DNA of 55,833 bases from Agrococcus beijingensis (GTDB lineage Bacteria > Actinomycetota > Actinomycetes > Actinomycetales > Microbacteriaceae), in the NCBI RefSeq assembly GCF_030758955.1, contig NZ_CP132360.1, positions 1,275,481 through 1,331,313 on the forward strand, given 5' to 3'. Position 1 is the first letter of the stretch. Every line of letters begins with the position of its first letter. A model generated the notes under the pieces. It was not told the DNA's origin. It was given only the letters and a program-made list of their open reading frames with translations, and did not search any database. Of the stretch, positions 41,250 through 51,431 are shown in pieces. Both the position numbers and the translations under genes were made by a program.

Positions 41250-42872
41250 TCAGGCGGTCGCGACCGCGCCCGCGCGGCCGAGGGCGCTGCCGCGCAGCAG
41301 TGCGATCGCCGACACGATGCCGAGCAGCGCCAGGGAGGCGTAGGTGGAGACGAAGGTGCTCGAGCTGGTCGCACGGGGGCTGAGATCCGCCATTTGCGGC
41401 TCTTCGCCGTTGAGCGTGGGTAGCGGGTGACGCGCCGGAGCAGCAGCACCGGCGGCAGCGGGGCGCTGACCGGCGACCTCGGGACGACCCGAGCGGTCCT
41501 TGCGGGGGCGCTCCGAGCGAGCCGCACCGGCGCCGGCACCGTGGGCGCCCGAGCCTGCCAGACCGTCGCGACCGGCGCCGCGGCCGCGGCCACGGCCGCC
41601 GCCCGAGCGACCAGCACCCTGCGGCTGCTGGATCTCGTTGCCCGAGCCGGGGCCGCCGGGGACCGGCGCCACGTGGGGCGCGTACGGCCCTACAAGGGCG
41701 TCGACCGGGTCGGAGGAGGCGGTGACGATCTGCGCCTGCACCTGGATGCCGGCCTTGCGCAGCAGCGACATGGTGTCGCCGCGCTGCGAGGGGATCATGA
41801 CGGTGACGACATCGCCCGCCGAGCCGGCGCGAGCCGTGCGGCCCGAGCGGTGCAGGTAGGCCTTGTGCTCCATGGGCGGGTCGACGTGCACCACGAGCTC
41901 GACGTTGTCGACGTGCACGCCGCGAGCAGCGACATCCGTCGCCACCAGCACGCGCACGGTGCCGTCGGAGAACTGCGCCAGGTTGCGGTCGCGGGCGTTC
42001 TGCGACAGGTTGCCGTGCAGGTCGACGGCGGGGATGCCGGATGCGGTGAGGTGCTTCGCGAGCTTCTTCGCCTGGTGCTTGGTGCGGGTGAAGAGGATGC
42101 GGCGGCCCTCGCCCGAGGCGAGGCGGCGCACGAGCAGGTTCTTGTCGTCGGCCGAGACCTCGAACAGGTGGTGCGTCATCGCGGCGACGGGCGAGTTCGC
42201 CTCGTCGACCGAGTGCATGACCTCGTTGGTGAGGAAGCGCTTGACGAGCTTGTCCACGCCGTTGTCGAGCGTGGCCGAGAACAGCAGGCGCTGGCCCGAC
42301 TGCGGCGTCTTGTCGAGGATCTTCGTGACGACCGGCAGGAAGCCGAGGTCGGCCATGTGGTCGGCCTCGTCGATGACGGTCATTTCGATGGCCTGCAGCG
42401 AGGCGACGCCCTGCTTCATCAGGTCTTCGAGGCGGCCGGGGCAGGCGACGATGATGTCGACGCCGTTGCGCAGCGCGGTCTCCTGCGGGCGCTGCGAGAC
42501 GCCGCCGAAGATGGTGGTGACGGTGAGGCCAGCGGCCTTCGCGAGCGGCGCGATCTCGGCCGCGATCTGGGTGGCGAGCTCGCGCGTCGGGGCCAGCACG
42601 AGGCCCAGAGGCAGGCCCTTGCGGCGGTTGCCGCCGGCCAGGTCGCCCGACAGGCGCGCGACGAGCGGGATCGAGAAGGCGAGGGTCTTGCCCGAGCCGG
42701 TCTTGCCGCGGCCCAGCACGTCGCGACCCGCGAGCGTGTCGGGCAGCGTGTCGGCCTGGATGGGGAAGGGGCTCTCGCGGTCCATCGTCTTCAGCGCGGC
42801 GACGAGCTTGGCGGGAACGCCGAGCTGCGCGAAGGTCGTGGTGGCCTCGGGGGCGGTGATGGTGTCAGTCAA
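41250..42872 (-). CDS. DEAD-box RNA helicase with C-terminal hydrophobic tail
   Basis: 540 aa. Motifs: FPIQADTLPD, GRGKTGSGKT, APTRELATQ, TVIDEADHMADLG, SAT, and HRSGRTARAG (an Ala replaces the second Gly of the usual RTGRAG). A basic Gly/Arg/Ser tail follows from ~405. The last 47 residues are unusual: after PTLNGEEPQ comes MADLSPR and then YASLALLGIVSAIALL, a likely membrane helix. The Met (codon 41391-41393) could instead start a separate 47-aa protein in the same frame. The helicase starts with TTG, like the other DEAD-box gene here, and a candidate -10 (43105-43110) implies a ~225-nt leader. Confidence 0.92.
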   Translation of the reverse strand: MTDTITAPEATTTFAQLGVPAKLVAALKTMDRESPFPIQADTLPDTLAGRDVLGRGKTGSGKTLAFSIPLVARLSGDLAGGNRRKGLPLGLVLAPTRELATQIAAEIAPLAKAAGLTVTTIFGGVSQRPQETALRNGVDIIVACPGRLEDLMKQGVASLQAIEMTVIDEADHMADLGFLPVVTKILDKTPQSGQRLLFSATLDNGVDKLVKRFLTNEVMHSVDEANSPVAAMTHHLFEVSADDKNLLVRRLASGEGRRILFTRTKHQAKKLAKHLTASGIPAVDLHGNLSQNARDRNLAQFSDGTVRVLVATDVAARGVHVDNVELVVHVDPPMEHKAYLHRSGRTARAGSAGDVVTVMIPSQRGDTMSLLRKAGIQVQAQIVTASSDPVDALVGPYAPHVAPVPGGPGSGNEIQQPQGAGRSGGGRGRGRGAGRDGLAGSGAHGAGAGAARSERPRKDRSGRPEVAGQRPAAAGAAAPARHPLPTLNGEEPQMADLSPRATSSSTFVSTYASLALLGIVSAIALLRGSALGRAGAVATA

Positions 42873-43186
42873 GGTTGCTCTTTCTGTGAGCGGAGCGCGC
42901 GCATCCGAGACGCCCGCACACAGGTGCAGACGGGGTTTCTTGGGTGGATGCGTCGACGCAGTTCGGCGAGCGCGGCGGAGGCCGCGATCGTTCGCCGTGG
43001 AAGTTCATCGACGCGGCGCCTTCCTTCAGGAAGTCACGGCGGAGAGAGGAGCGTTCAACGACGCAGGCGAGCTGGCTTCAACGCCCTGCTCGCACAGTGC
43101 CCCCAGCGTAGCAGGCGGGGTCTGACATCACCTAGCACGATGTGCGCAGAGCCCGTCGCAGAGCCCCTCCGCACAGCCACGGGGTC
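42873..43186 (-). other. Long leader region of the DEAD-box helicase gene
   Basis: No coding sequence is supported in this 314-bp stretch. On the minus strand a TACGCT box (complement of 43105-43110) could direct a ~225-nt 5' leader to the TTG start at 42872. Long leaders are common for cold-shock-induced helicases. I could not work out a fold by eye. Confidence 0.4.
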
Positions 43187-43192
43187 TAGCGT
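43187..43192 (+). promoter_or_regulatory. -10 box of the CYP152-like P450 gene
   Basis: TAGCGT, 8 nt before the ATG at 43201; leaderless arrangement. Confidence 0.45.
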
Positions 43193-43200
43193 CGGGCGGC

Positions 43201-44511
43201 ATGGCGACGACCACAGTGACCCACCCCCTGCTGCCCGACGACACCCCCGCGTTCGTCGTGCACGGCTACGACTTCGGCGCGCGCATCTGGCGCCGGGCCG
43301 GCTCCGCCGCCGCCCGCGCTGTGCCGCTGCGGCTGCTCGGCCGCGACTCGGTGCTGGTGCGCGGCCGCGAGGGCGTCGAGCTCTTCTACGACGAGGGGCG
43401 GATGCGTCGCCACGGCGCGATGCCCGCGTTCGTCCAGGAGGTGCTCTTCGGGCACGGCTCGGTGCACTCCCTCGACGGCGCAGCCCACCGCCACCGCAAG
43501 GCGACCTTCCTCGACGTCGCCTACGAGAACGCGCAGGTCGAGCGGCTGCTGCCGCACCTCGAGCGCGAGTGGCGCTCGGAGGTCGACGCGTGGCTCTCGG
43601 GCGGCACCCGTTCGGCGTACGACGCCGCGGTGGGGGCGCTCGGCCGCGCGATCATGCGCTGGGCGGGGCTGCCCGGCACCGCCGACGCGAAGACCCGCTG
43701 GGCCGCGCGCGAGGCGCAGATCGTCGACGGCTTCGGCGTCCCCTACTCGCCCGAGTTCGCGCTCGCCGGGCTCAACCGCTGGTGGAGCGACCGCCACGCG
43801 CGCGCGCTGATCGAGGCGGTGCGCGCGGGCACGCTCCACGCGGCCGAGGGCACGGCGCTCCACGAGTGGGCGTGGCACCGCGATCCCGACGGGCAGCTGC
43901 TCGACCCCAGGCTCGCCGGCATCGAGCTGCAGAACGTGCTGCGGCCGACGATCGCGGTCGCACGCTTCGTGGCATTCGCGGCGAAGGAGCTGCACGAGCG
44001 GCCGGAGTGGCGCGAGCGCATCGCCGCGGAGACCGCCGAGCGCGGTCGCCTCACGGCCGGGCCGCTGGCGACCGCGTTCGCGCAGGAGGTGCGGCGCACC
44101 GCACCGTTCGTGCCGATGCTGCCGGCGCAGGCGATCGTCGACGTCGAGCTCGACGGCGAGCACCTGCCGGCAGGCGGCCGCGTCTTCATCGACATTCTCG
44201 GCACTGACACCGACGAGCGGTCCTGGGAGCGGGCGGCCGAGTTCGACCCGGAGCGGTTCGTCGGCGCCGACGACTACGAGTCGATTCCCGCGTTCATCCC
44301 GCACGGCGGGGGCAGCCCGGCGACCGGCCACCGCTGCCCGGGCGAGAAGATCGCGATCGCCGGGCTCGCCGCGGCCATCGCCGCGCTGAGCGACCCGCGA
44401 CTGGCGATCAGCGGCGAGCGGCTGGGGGTGAACCGGCGCCGCCTGCCCACCAAGCCCGCTTCCGGCGGCGTGGTGCGCCCCGCATCCGTCGCTCGCTGCC
44501 CCTTCCACTGA
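43201..44511 (+). CDS. CYP152-family cytochrome P450 (fatty-acid peroxygenase / OleT-like decarboxylase)
   Basis: 436 aa P450. The heme ligand is Cys379 in FIPHGGGSPATGHRCPGEK, the layout typical of CYP152 peroxygenases. Arg248-Pro249 in NVLRPTIAV corresponds to the Arg-Pro pair that binds the fatty-acid carboxylate (Arg245 in OleT). Phe83 and His89 in LFGHGSVHSLDG match OleT Phe79 and His85; the hydroxylase P450-BSbeta has Gln at the His position. CYP152 enzymes use H2O2 directly and need no reductase, and none is encoded nearby. Alpha/beta-hydroxylation of fatty acids and terminal-alkene formation are both possible. The ATG follows a -10 box; no SD. Confidence 0.88.
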   Translation: MATTTVTHPLLPDDTPAFVVHGYDFGARIWRRAGSAAARAVPLRLLGRDSVLVRGREGVELFYDEGRMRRHGAMPAFVQEVLFGHGSVHSLDGAAHRHRKATFLDVAYENAQVERLLPHLEREWRSEVDAWLSGGTRSAYDAAVGALGRAIMRWAGLPGTADAKTRWAAREAQIVDGFGVPYSPEFALAGLNRWWSDRHARALIEAVRAGTLHAAEGTALHEWAWHRDPDGQLLDPRLAGIELQNVLRPTIAVARFVAFAAKELHERPEWRERIAAETAERGRLTAGPLATAFAQEVRRTAPFVPMLPAQAIVDVELDGEHLPAGGRVFIDILGTDTDERSWERAAEFDPERFVGADDYESIPAFIPHGGGSPATGHRCPGEKIAIAGLAAAIAALSDPRLAISGERLGVNRRRLPTKPASGGVVRPASVARCPFH

Positions 44512-44578
44512 CCCCGGCCGTCCGCCGACGCCCGACCGCACCGCTCCTCCCGCACCGCTCCTCCCGCACAGCTTCTCC

Positions 44579-44671
44579 CGCACAACGCAAGCCCGCGCAC
44601 ACGATCCCGCGGCATGCGGCCGCGATCCGGCGCAGCTTCCGCGGATCGCGGCCGGCGGGCTTGCGTCGTGC
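44579..44671. repeat. Nested palindromic intergenic element, copy 1
   Basis: Outer arms 44580-44596 and 44655-44671 are 17-bp inverted repeats with one mismatch. A perfect 13-bp inner hairpin (CGGCCGCGATCCG at 44617-44629 with 44642-44654, 12-nt loop) lies next to the right arm, after a 20-nt spacer containing CCGCGGC. The 15-mer CGCACAACGCAAGCC (44579-44593) is identical in copy 2 (53372-53386). It lies between the convergent P450 and clpB genes. Confidence 0.85.
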
Positions 44672-44719
44672 TGCGCCTCGGCGGTGCAGAGCGGCGTCAG
44701 CGCTCTGCACCCGGTCGGG

Positions 44720-46996
<2,277 letters not shown>

Positions 46997-47001
46997 CGAT
47001 C

Positions 47002-47028
47002 AAACTTGAGTGGTGTTGACTCAAGTTT
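47002..47028. promoter_or_regulatory. HAIR operator (HspR-binding inverted repeat) of clpB
   Basis: AAACTTGAGT (47002-47011), 7-bp spacer, ACTCAAGTTT (47019-47028): a perfect 10-bp inverted repeat containing the HAIR consensus CTTGAGT-N7-ACTCAAG. It begins 5 bp from the first clpB ATG, so bound HspR would block initiation. A minus-strand TAAACT at its outer edge may be the -10. Confidence 0.92.
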
Positions 47029-47150
47029 ACTCCGGATGCTGGATGTTGGCTAGGAGCATGGCGCACGACGGCGGGTGGCGGCGAGGAAGGCTGGACGCCG
47101 CCTAGGAAAACCGGGCGGCCTCGGCGAGGAGGCCGATACTGGGGTACAGC

Positions 47151-47177
47151 AGCGCCGGATCCGGCGCTCGATCGAGC
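47151..47177. promoter_or_regulatory. Two adjoining perfect palindromes upstream of the gene at 47209
   Basis: AGCGCCGGATCCGGCGCT (47151-47168) is a perfect 18-bp palindrome, and GCTCGATCGAGC (47166-47177) a perfect 12-bp palindrome overlapping it by 3 bp. They lie in the leader or promoter of the next gene and could be an operator. Confidence 0.4.
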
Positions 47178-47208
47178 ACGACGACGTGAGCGATGTGAGG
47201 AGATCGAC

Positions 47209-48042
47209 ATGACCACCACCGGCCCGAACGACTCCGTTCCCCGAAGCCAGCCGTACACCTCCGATGCTGAACGGCGGAGCACGCCAGACGACCTGAACGA
47301 TCGCAGGCACGGCGCGGGCGACCGCGACCGAGACGGCGTGCCCGACGACCGCGAGCGGCAGCGGGCGCTCGGCGACCGCGACGGCGACGGCGTGGCCGAT
47401 GTGCGCGAGCGCCGGGTCGCCGACGACCGGCTCCGCGACGACCGCTTGGGGTTCGACCCGCGCCACGACCGCGAGCTGGTCGTCGCCCGCGAGCGCGAGC
47501 GCTTCGGCGGCGTCAAGGTCGGCGCCGCCTTCTTCGGCTGGCTCACCGCCACCGGCGCCGTGGTGCTGCTCACTGCGCTCGCCGCGGCGATCGCGGCGCT
47601 CATCGCGACGCTCACGGGCGGCATCGACGACGCGGTCGAGGACGCGCAGCAGAACCTGCAGTCCACCGGCATCTGGGGCATCGTCATCCTGCTGGCCATC
47701 TGGTCCGTCGCCTACTACTGCGGCGGGTACGTCGCCGGGCGCATGGCGCGCTTCGACGGCGCGAAGCAGGGCGTCGCGGTGTGGGCGTGGGCGGTCGTGA
47801 TCGCCATCATCGCCGCGCTGATCGGCCTGGTGGCCGGGCAGAACTTCGCGCTCCCGCCGGGCTCGATGCCCACCCTGCCGCTGCCCGAGGACCAGGCGAC
47901 CACCGCCACGATCATCTCTGCCGTGGTCGTCGCGATCGTCGCGCTCGTCGGCGCCGTGCTGGGCGGTCTCGCCGGCATGCGCTTCCACCGCCGCGTCGAC
48001 CGGGCGGGCTTCGAGGTCGACGCGACCGACGAGCGCCGATAG
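47209..48042 (+). CDS. Membrane protein with N-terminal calcium-type Asp repeats
   Basis: 277 aa, unknown function. Residues ~35-70 hold two Asp-rich segments, GDRDRDGVPDDRERQ and GDRDGDGVADVRERR, resembling thrombospondin type 3 / EF-hand-like calcium loops (DxDxDGxxD). Four hydrophobic segments follow (~102-130, ~150-175, ~187-205, ~228-255), e.g. GWLTATGAVVLLTALAAAIA and WGIVILLAIWSVAYYCGGYV. The Asp-rich part precedes the first helix, so by the positive-inside rule it may be cytoplasmic, an odd place for calcium repeats. The ATG has a GAGGAG SD. Confidence 0.82.
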   Translation: MTTTGPNDSVPRSQPYTSDAERRSTPDDLNDRRHGAGDRDRDGVPDDRERQRALGDRDGDGVADVRERRVADDRLRDDRLGFDPRHDRELVVARERERFGGVKVGAAFFGWLTATGAVVLLTALAAAIAALIATLTGGIDDAVEDAQQNLQSTGIWGIVILLAIWSVAYYCGGYVAGRMARFDGAKQGVAVWAWAVVIAIIAALIGLVAGQNFALPPGSMPTLPLPEDQATTATIISAVVVAIVALVGAVLGGLAGMRFHRRVDRAGFEVDATDERR

Positions 48043-48163
48043 GGGCGACCCACCGCATCCGCCCGGTACGCCCTCTGTTCGAGCGCGTGCCGGGCGGAGC
48101 CACGTCGACCTGCAGCACGCCGCTGTCGAAGCCGCGCTCCGGAGCGGCCGACCACGCCCCGGC

Positions 48164-48169
48164 TAGGAT
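48164..48169 (+). promoter_or_regulatory. -10 box upstream of the Pr6Pr gene
   Basis: TAGGAT, implying a ~55-nt leader to the ATG at 48231. Confidence 0.4.
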
Positions 48170-48230
48170 CGCGATGATCGCTGGGGCACCCGCTCCATCG
48201 CCCTGATGCCGCCGAGCCGCGGGAGCACAC

Positions 48231-48956
48231 ATGTCGACCAGCACGACGAAGGCCTCGCCCATCCGCCGATTGCTGCTCGTCGGCCGCGCCGTGATCGCCT
48301 TCGCGATCCTCGCCGCGATCGTCGGGCAGCTCATCACCAGCGTCACCTTCTGGACGGCGCGCGGCGACGCGTCGATCGCGCTCGACCTCGCCAACTTCTT
48401 CAGCTTCTTCACCATCGAGTCGAACGTGCTGGCGATGGTGGTGCTCGCCGTGCTCGTCGCCGCGCAGCTCGGGCGGCCCCGCATCGGTCGCCGCTTCGAC
48501 GTGCTGCTGCTGTGCGCCGCCACGTACATGGTCGTCACCGGCATCGTCTACAACACGCTCCTGCGCGGCATCGAGCTGCCGCAGGGCGCGACCCTCGGCT
48601 GGTCGAACGAGGTGCTGCACCTCATCGCGCCGCTGTGGATGCTGATCGACTGGCTGCTGAGCTCGGGCAAGCGCGACCTGCGCTTCGGCGACATCGGCAT
48701 CGTCGCGGTGTTCCCCGTCGTGTGGCTCGCCTACACGCTGCTGCGCGGACCCTTCACCCTCGACCAGGCGAGCGGCCGCGACTGGTGGTACCCCTATCCG
48801 TTCCTCGACCCGGCGACCCATGCCAACGGCTACGCCGGCGTCGCCATGATGGGCGCGATCGTCGCCGCGACGGTGCTGCTCGCGGCGTCGGGCATGATCG
48901 CGATCTCGCGCGCGCAGCGCCGGCGGGCGACCGAAGCGGCGCCCGTGGGCGCCTGA
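48231..48956 (+). CDS. Pr6Pr / FAR-17a (AIG1)-like six-helix membrane protein
   Basis: 241 aa with six or so membrane segments: VGRAVIAFAILAAIVGQLI, FFTIESNVLAMVVLAVLVAA, VLLLCAATYMVVTGIVYNTL, LHLIAPLWMLIDWLL, and later ones. Key polar positions FFSFFTIESN and EVLHLIAPLWMLIDW (buried Thr/His) are those of the AIG1/FAR-17a and Pr6Pr families, whose eukaryotic members are threonine hydrolases of lipid esters; whether the bacterial protein is a hydrolase is unknown. ATG with a weak SD (GGGAG). Confidence 0.88.
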   Translation: MSTSTTKASPIRRLLLVGRAVIAFAILAAIVGQLITSVTFWTARGDASIALDLANFFSFFTIESNVLAMVVLAVLVAAQLGRPRIGRRFDVLLLCAATYMVVTGIVYNTLLRGIELPQGATLGWSNEVLHLIAPLWMLIDWLLSSGKRDLRFGDIGIVAVFPVVWLAYTLLRGPFTLDQASGRDWWYPYPFLDPATHANGYAGVAMMGAIVAATVLLAASGMIAISRAQRRRATEAAPVGA

Positions 48957-49044
48957 CGGGGGCGAGCCGACGCATCCCGCCGACAGCGCTTCTTCGACGA
49001 CGAGGGGATCGCTCGCTCCGGCGACGGGGCCTGCTCGCGTGCCG

Positions 49045-50418
49045 CTACAGCCGTTTGGCCAGCGCCTCGGCGGCGCGCTGCAGCCGCCAGTCGAGGCTCG
49101 GCTCGGTCGGGGCGCCGGACGGTGCGAGCGCGACCGAGCGCGAGGTGTCCCCGACCTGCAGGTCGAGCGACGCCGCAGCATCCGGATCCCACGCCGCAGG
49201 CGCGTGCACCGCGACCCGAACGGGCGTGCCGCGCCAGTGCAGGATGTGGATGGCCGAGGTCGTCTCGAGCTCGACCGGAGCGCCCCAGGGCACGTCGTGC
49301 GCGACCTCGGCGTCGGCGGGCAGCACGGTCAGCCACTGCAGGTTGGTCGCGACGCTGTCGACCAGCGCGGCGGTCACCGCGCCGCGATCGACGCCGGGCT
49401 GGATGCCCAGCAGCGCGACGCGAACGCGCACGGGCGTGCCGCCGACGACGCGCGTCGCGCTCACGAGCACGGTGCGCCCGTGCGCGTAAAGATTGCCGGT
49501 CTTGCCGCTGTCGATGCCCGCCGAGCCGAGCGCCTCGTTGGTGTTCTCGATCAGCCCGATCCGCGGCAGCGTGGCCGTGGCCGTGCCGCTGATCTCCCGC
49601 AGGGCGGGCCGCGCATCGACGGCATCCATGAGGTCGAGGAGGCCGGCGGTCGTCGCGACGCCGCGGGCGCTGAGGCCGGTCGCGTCGGCGACCTCGAGCC
49701 CCACGATGCCCTGTTCGTCGAGCCATGCTCCGGCGGCCGCGAGGTAGCCGTCGTGGCTGCCCCACGCCCAGTCGGCGAGCGTCATCGTCGCGTTGGAGGC
49801 ACTGATGAGCATCGCAGCCTCGAGCAGCTGGCGCTGCGTCAGCACGTCGCCGACGGCCACGGGCAGCACCGAGGCGCCCTGCCGGACACCAGCGGCGAGG
49901 TGGGCCACGTCGCGCTCGCTGAGCGTGATCGACGGCCCGGCCTCACCCGGTGCCAAGGGGCGCGCATCCAGCAGCACGGCAGCGAAGAGCAGCTTCGCGA
50001 CGCTCGCCATGGGTCGCGATCCCGTGTCGCCGGCGAAGCCCGTCGCACCCTCGATGCCCTCGACCTCGAAGGCCGCAGCCGCGACGCCCGCGGGCCAGTC
50101 CACCGTCGCCTGCCCGATCTCGGTCTCGATCTGCTCGACGCTCAGCGTCGCCGAAGGGGGCGCGGCGCTCGCGACGGTCACCGCGCCCACCCCAGCGACG
50201 CCGAGGGCCATCGCCGTGACGCTCGCGAGCGCGAAGCGGGCGCGCCGCGCGCGTCGTGGACGTCGCGCGCCCGAGGTCGCGATCGTCGACCTGTGCTCGA
50301 GGGGCTCGATGCTCGGCCTGCCTTCCGGTGGCTTCGCGCGCGCGAGGGGCGCTCGCTGTGATATGGGAACACGCGATCGTCGCCCGGCATTCCGCGCCGC
50401 ACAGTCCTCTGCGGCCAC
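49045..50418 (-). CDS. D-alanyl-D-alanine carboxypeptidase-like protein (low-molecular-weight PBP)
   Basis: 457 aa. A basic N-terminus and one hydrophobic anchor/signal segment (~61-85, FALASVTAMALGVAGVGAV) precede a serine-DD-peptidase domain: SVAKLLFA (SxxK), ISASNATMTLADWAWGS (SxN region; the aligned Asn position reads Ser, with Asn one residue later) and DSGKTGNLY (KTG). A C-terminal beta-rich domain follows (~350-450). It should trim peptidoglycan stem peptides outside the membrane. The GTG at 50418 is the only start in the frame before the anchor and has neither an SD nor a clear -10, so the N-terminus is uncertain. Confidence 0.85.
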   Translation of the reverse strand: MAAEDCAARNAGRRSRVPISQRAPLARAKPPEGRPSIEPLEHRSTIATSGARRPRRARRARFALASVTAMALGVAGVGAVTVASAAPPSATLSVEQIETEIGQATVDWPAGVAAAAFEVEGIEGATGFAGDTGSRPMASVAKLLFAAVLLDARPLAPGEAGPSITLSERDVAHLAAGVRQGASVLPVAVGDVLTQRQLLEAAMLISASNATMTLADWAWGSHDGYLAAAGAWLDEQGIVGLEVADATGLSARGVATTAGLLDLMDAVDARPALREISGTATATLPRIGLIENTNEALGSAGIDSGKTGNLYAHGRTVLVSATRVVGGTPVRVRVALLGIQPGVDRGAVTAALVDSVATNLQWLTVLPADAEVAHDVPWGAPVELETTSAIHILHWRGTPVRVAVHAPAAWDPDAAASLDLQVGDTSRSVALAPSGAPTEPSLDWRLQRAAEALAKRL

Positions 50419-50488
50419 TCGCGCGCCCGCGCACTCACCGCCTGCGACCGACCTCGCGGCGCCCCACGACGCATCCGCCCGCCATCAT

Positions 50489-50494
50489 TACGCT
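50489..50494 (+). promoter_or_regulatory. -10 box of alpha/beta hydrolase gene
   Basis: TACGCT, 6 nt before the GTG at 50501; leaderless arrangement. Confidence 0.45.
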
Positions 50495-50500
50495 GGCGGA

Positions 50501-51283
50501 GTGAGCGACCTCCACACCACGCAGCTCGGCGAGCAGGGCTTGCCCGTCGTCTTCTGCCACGGGCTGTTCGGGCAGGGCAAGAACTGGACGCAGATCGGCA
50601 AGGCGCTGAGCGCTCGGCATCGCGTGACGCTCGTCGACATGCCCAACCACGGGCGCTCGCCGTGGACGGAGCGGCTCGACTACGTCGAGATGGCGGATGC
50701 GGTGGCGGGCGTCATCGACGAGCCCGCGACGCTCGTCGGTCACTCGATGGGCGGCAAGGCGGCGATGCTCACCGCGCTGCGGCATCCCGACAAGGTCGCG
50801 CGGCTGTGCGTCGTCGACGTCTCCCCGGTGCAGTACCGCGAGAGCGACGAGTTCCGCGGCTTCATCGACGCGATGCTCGCGATCGACCTGGCGGCGCTCG
50901 GCTCGCGCGGCGAGGCGGATGCGGCGCTGGCCGAGGCGGTGCCGGACCCGGGCGTGCGCGCCTTCCTGATGACCAACCTGCGCCACGAGCGGGGTGCGGA
51001 AGGCGACGACGGCTGGCGCTGGCTGCCCAACCTCGAGGTGCTGCGGCGCGACCTGTCGACGCTGCGCGGCTGGCCCGAGACCGACGCGGTCTACGAGGGG
51101 CCGGTGCTGTGGATCGCGGGCGCCGAGTCGCGCTACGTGCGCGACGAGTTCCGGGAGGCGATGGAGGCGCGCTTCCCGCACGTGCGGCGGGTCACCGTGA
51201 AGGGCGCCGGGCACTGGGTGCACTCGTCGCAGCCGGCGATCGTGACGGCGCTGCTCGAGCGCTTCCTCGGCGACGGGGCCTGA
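50501..51283 (+). CDS. Alpha/beta hydrolase (YbfF/esterase-like)
   Basis: 260 aa serine hydrolase. Oxyanion region VVFCHGLFGQGKNW, nucleophile elbow VGHSMGGKAAM and catalytic His in KGAGHWVHSSQP; LVDMPNHGRSPW and the C-terminal VLWIAGAESRYV contain further conserved Asp/acid positions. The DMPNHGRS segment resembles the YbfF/ABHD11 esterase group, active on acyl-CoA or ester substrates; the substrate is not resolved. The GTG start is supported by a -10 box 6 nt upstream. It is divergent from the carboxypeptidase. Confidence 0.9.
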   Translation: MSDLHTTQLGEQGLPVVFCHGLFGQGKNWTQIGKALSARHRVTLVDMPNHGRSPWTERLDYVEMADAVAGVIDEPATLVGHSMGGKAAMLTALRHPDKVARLCVVDVSPVQYRESDEFRGFIDAMLAIDLAALGSRGEADAALAEAVPDPGVRAFLMTNLRHERGAEGDDGWRWLPNLEVLRRDLSTLRGWPETDAVYEGPVLWIAGAESRYVRDEFREAMEARFPHVRRVTVKGAGHWVHSSQPAIVTALLERFLGDGA

Positions 51284-51308
51284 TCTTCAGCGAGCTTTGA
51301 GGTCGTTT

Positions 51309-51335
51309 TTAGCACTCTCCAGGTGAGAGTGCCAA
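51309..51335. promoter_or_regulatory. CIRCE element (HrcA operator) of hsp20
   Basis: TTAGCACTC (51309-51317), 9-bp spacer, GAGTGCCAA (51327-51335): CIRCE consensus with one mismatch in the right arm. It lies ~95 bp before the hsp20 start, with AATACT (51333-51338) a possible -10 at its edge. Confidence 0.9.
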
Positions 51336-51431
51336 TACTGGAGGCGTCCCTCGGGGCCCCGCCTCGGTGGACTGCCAGAACACTTCGGCCGCCGCGCAGG
51401 GCGGCGGCCCGGCGTGAGGAGGTGGTTGTTC

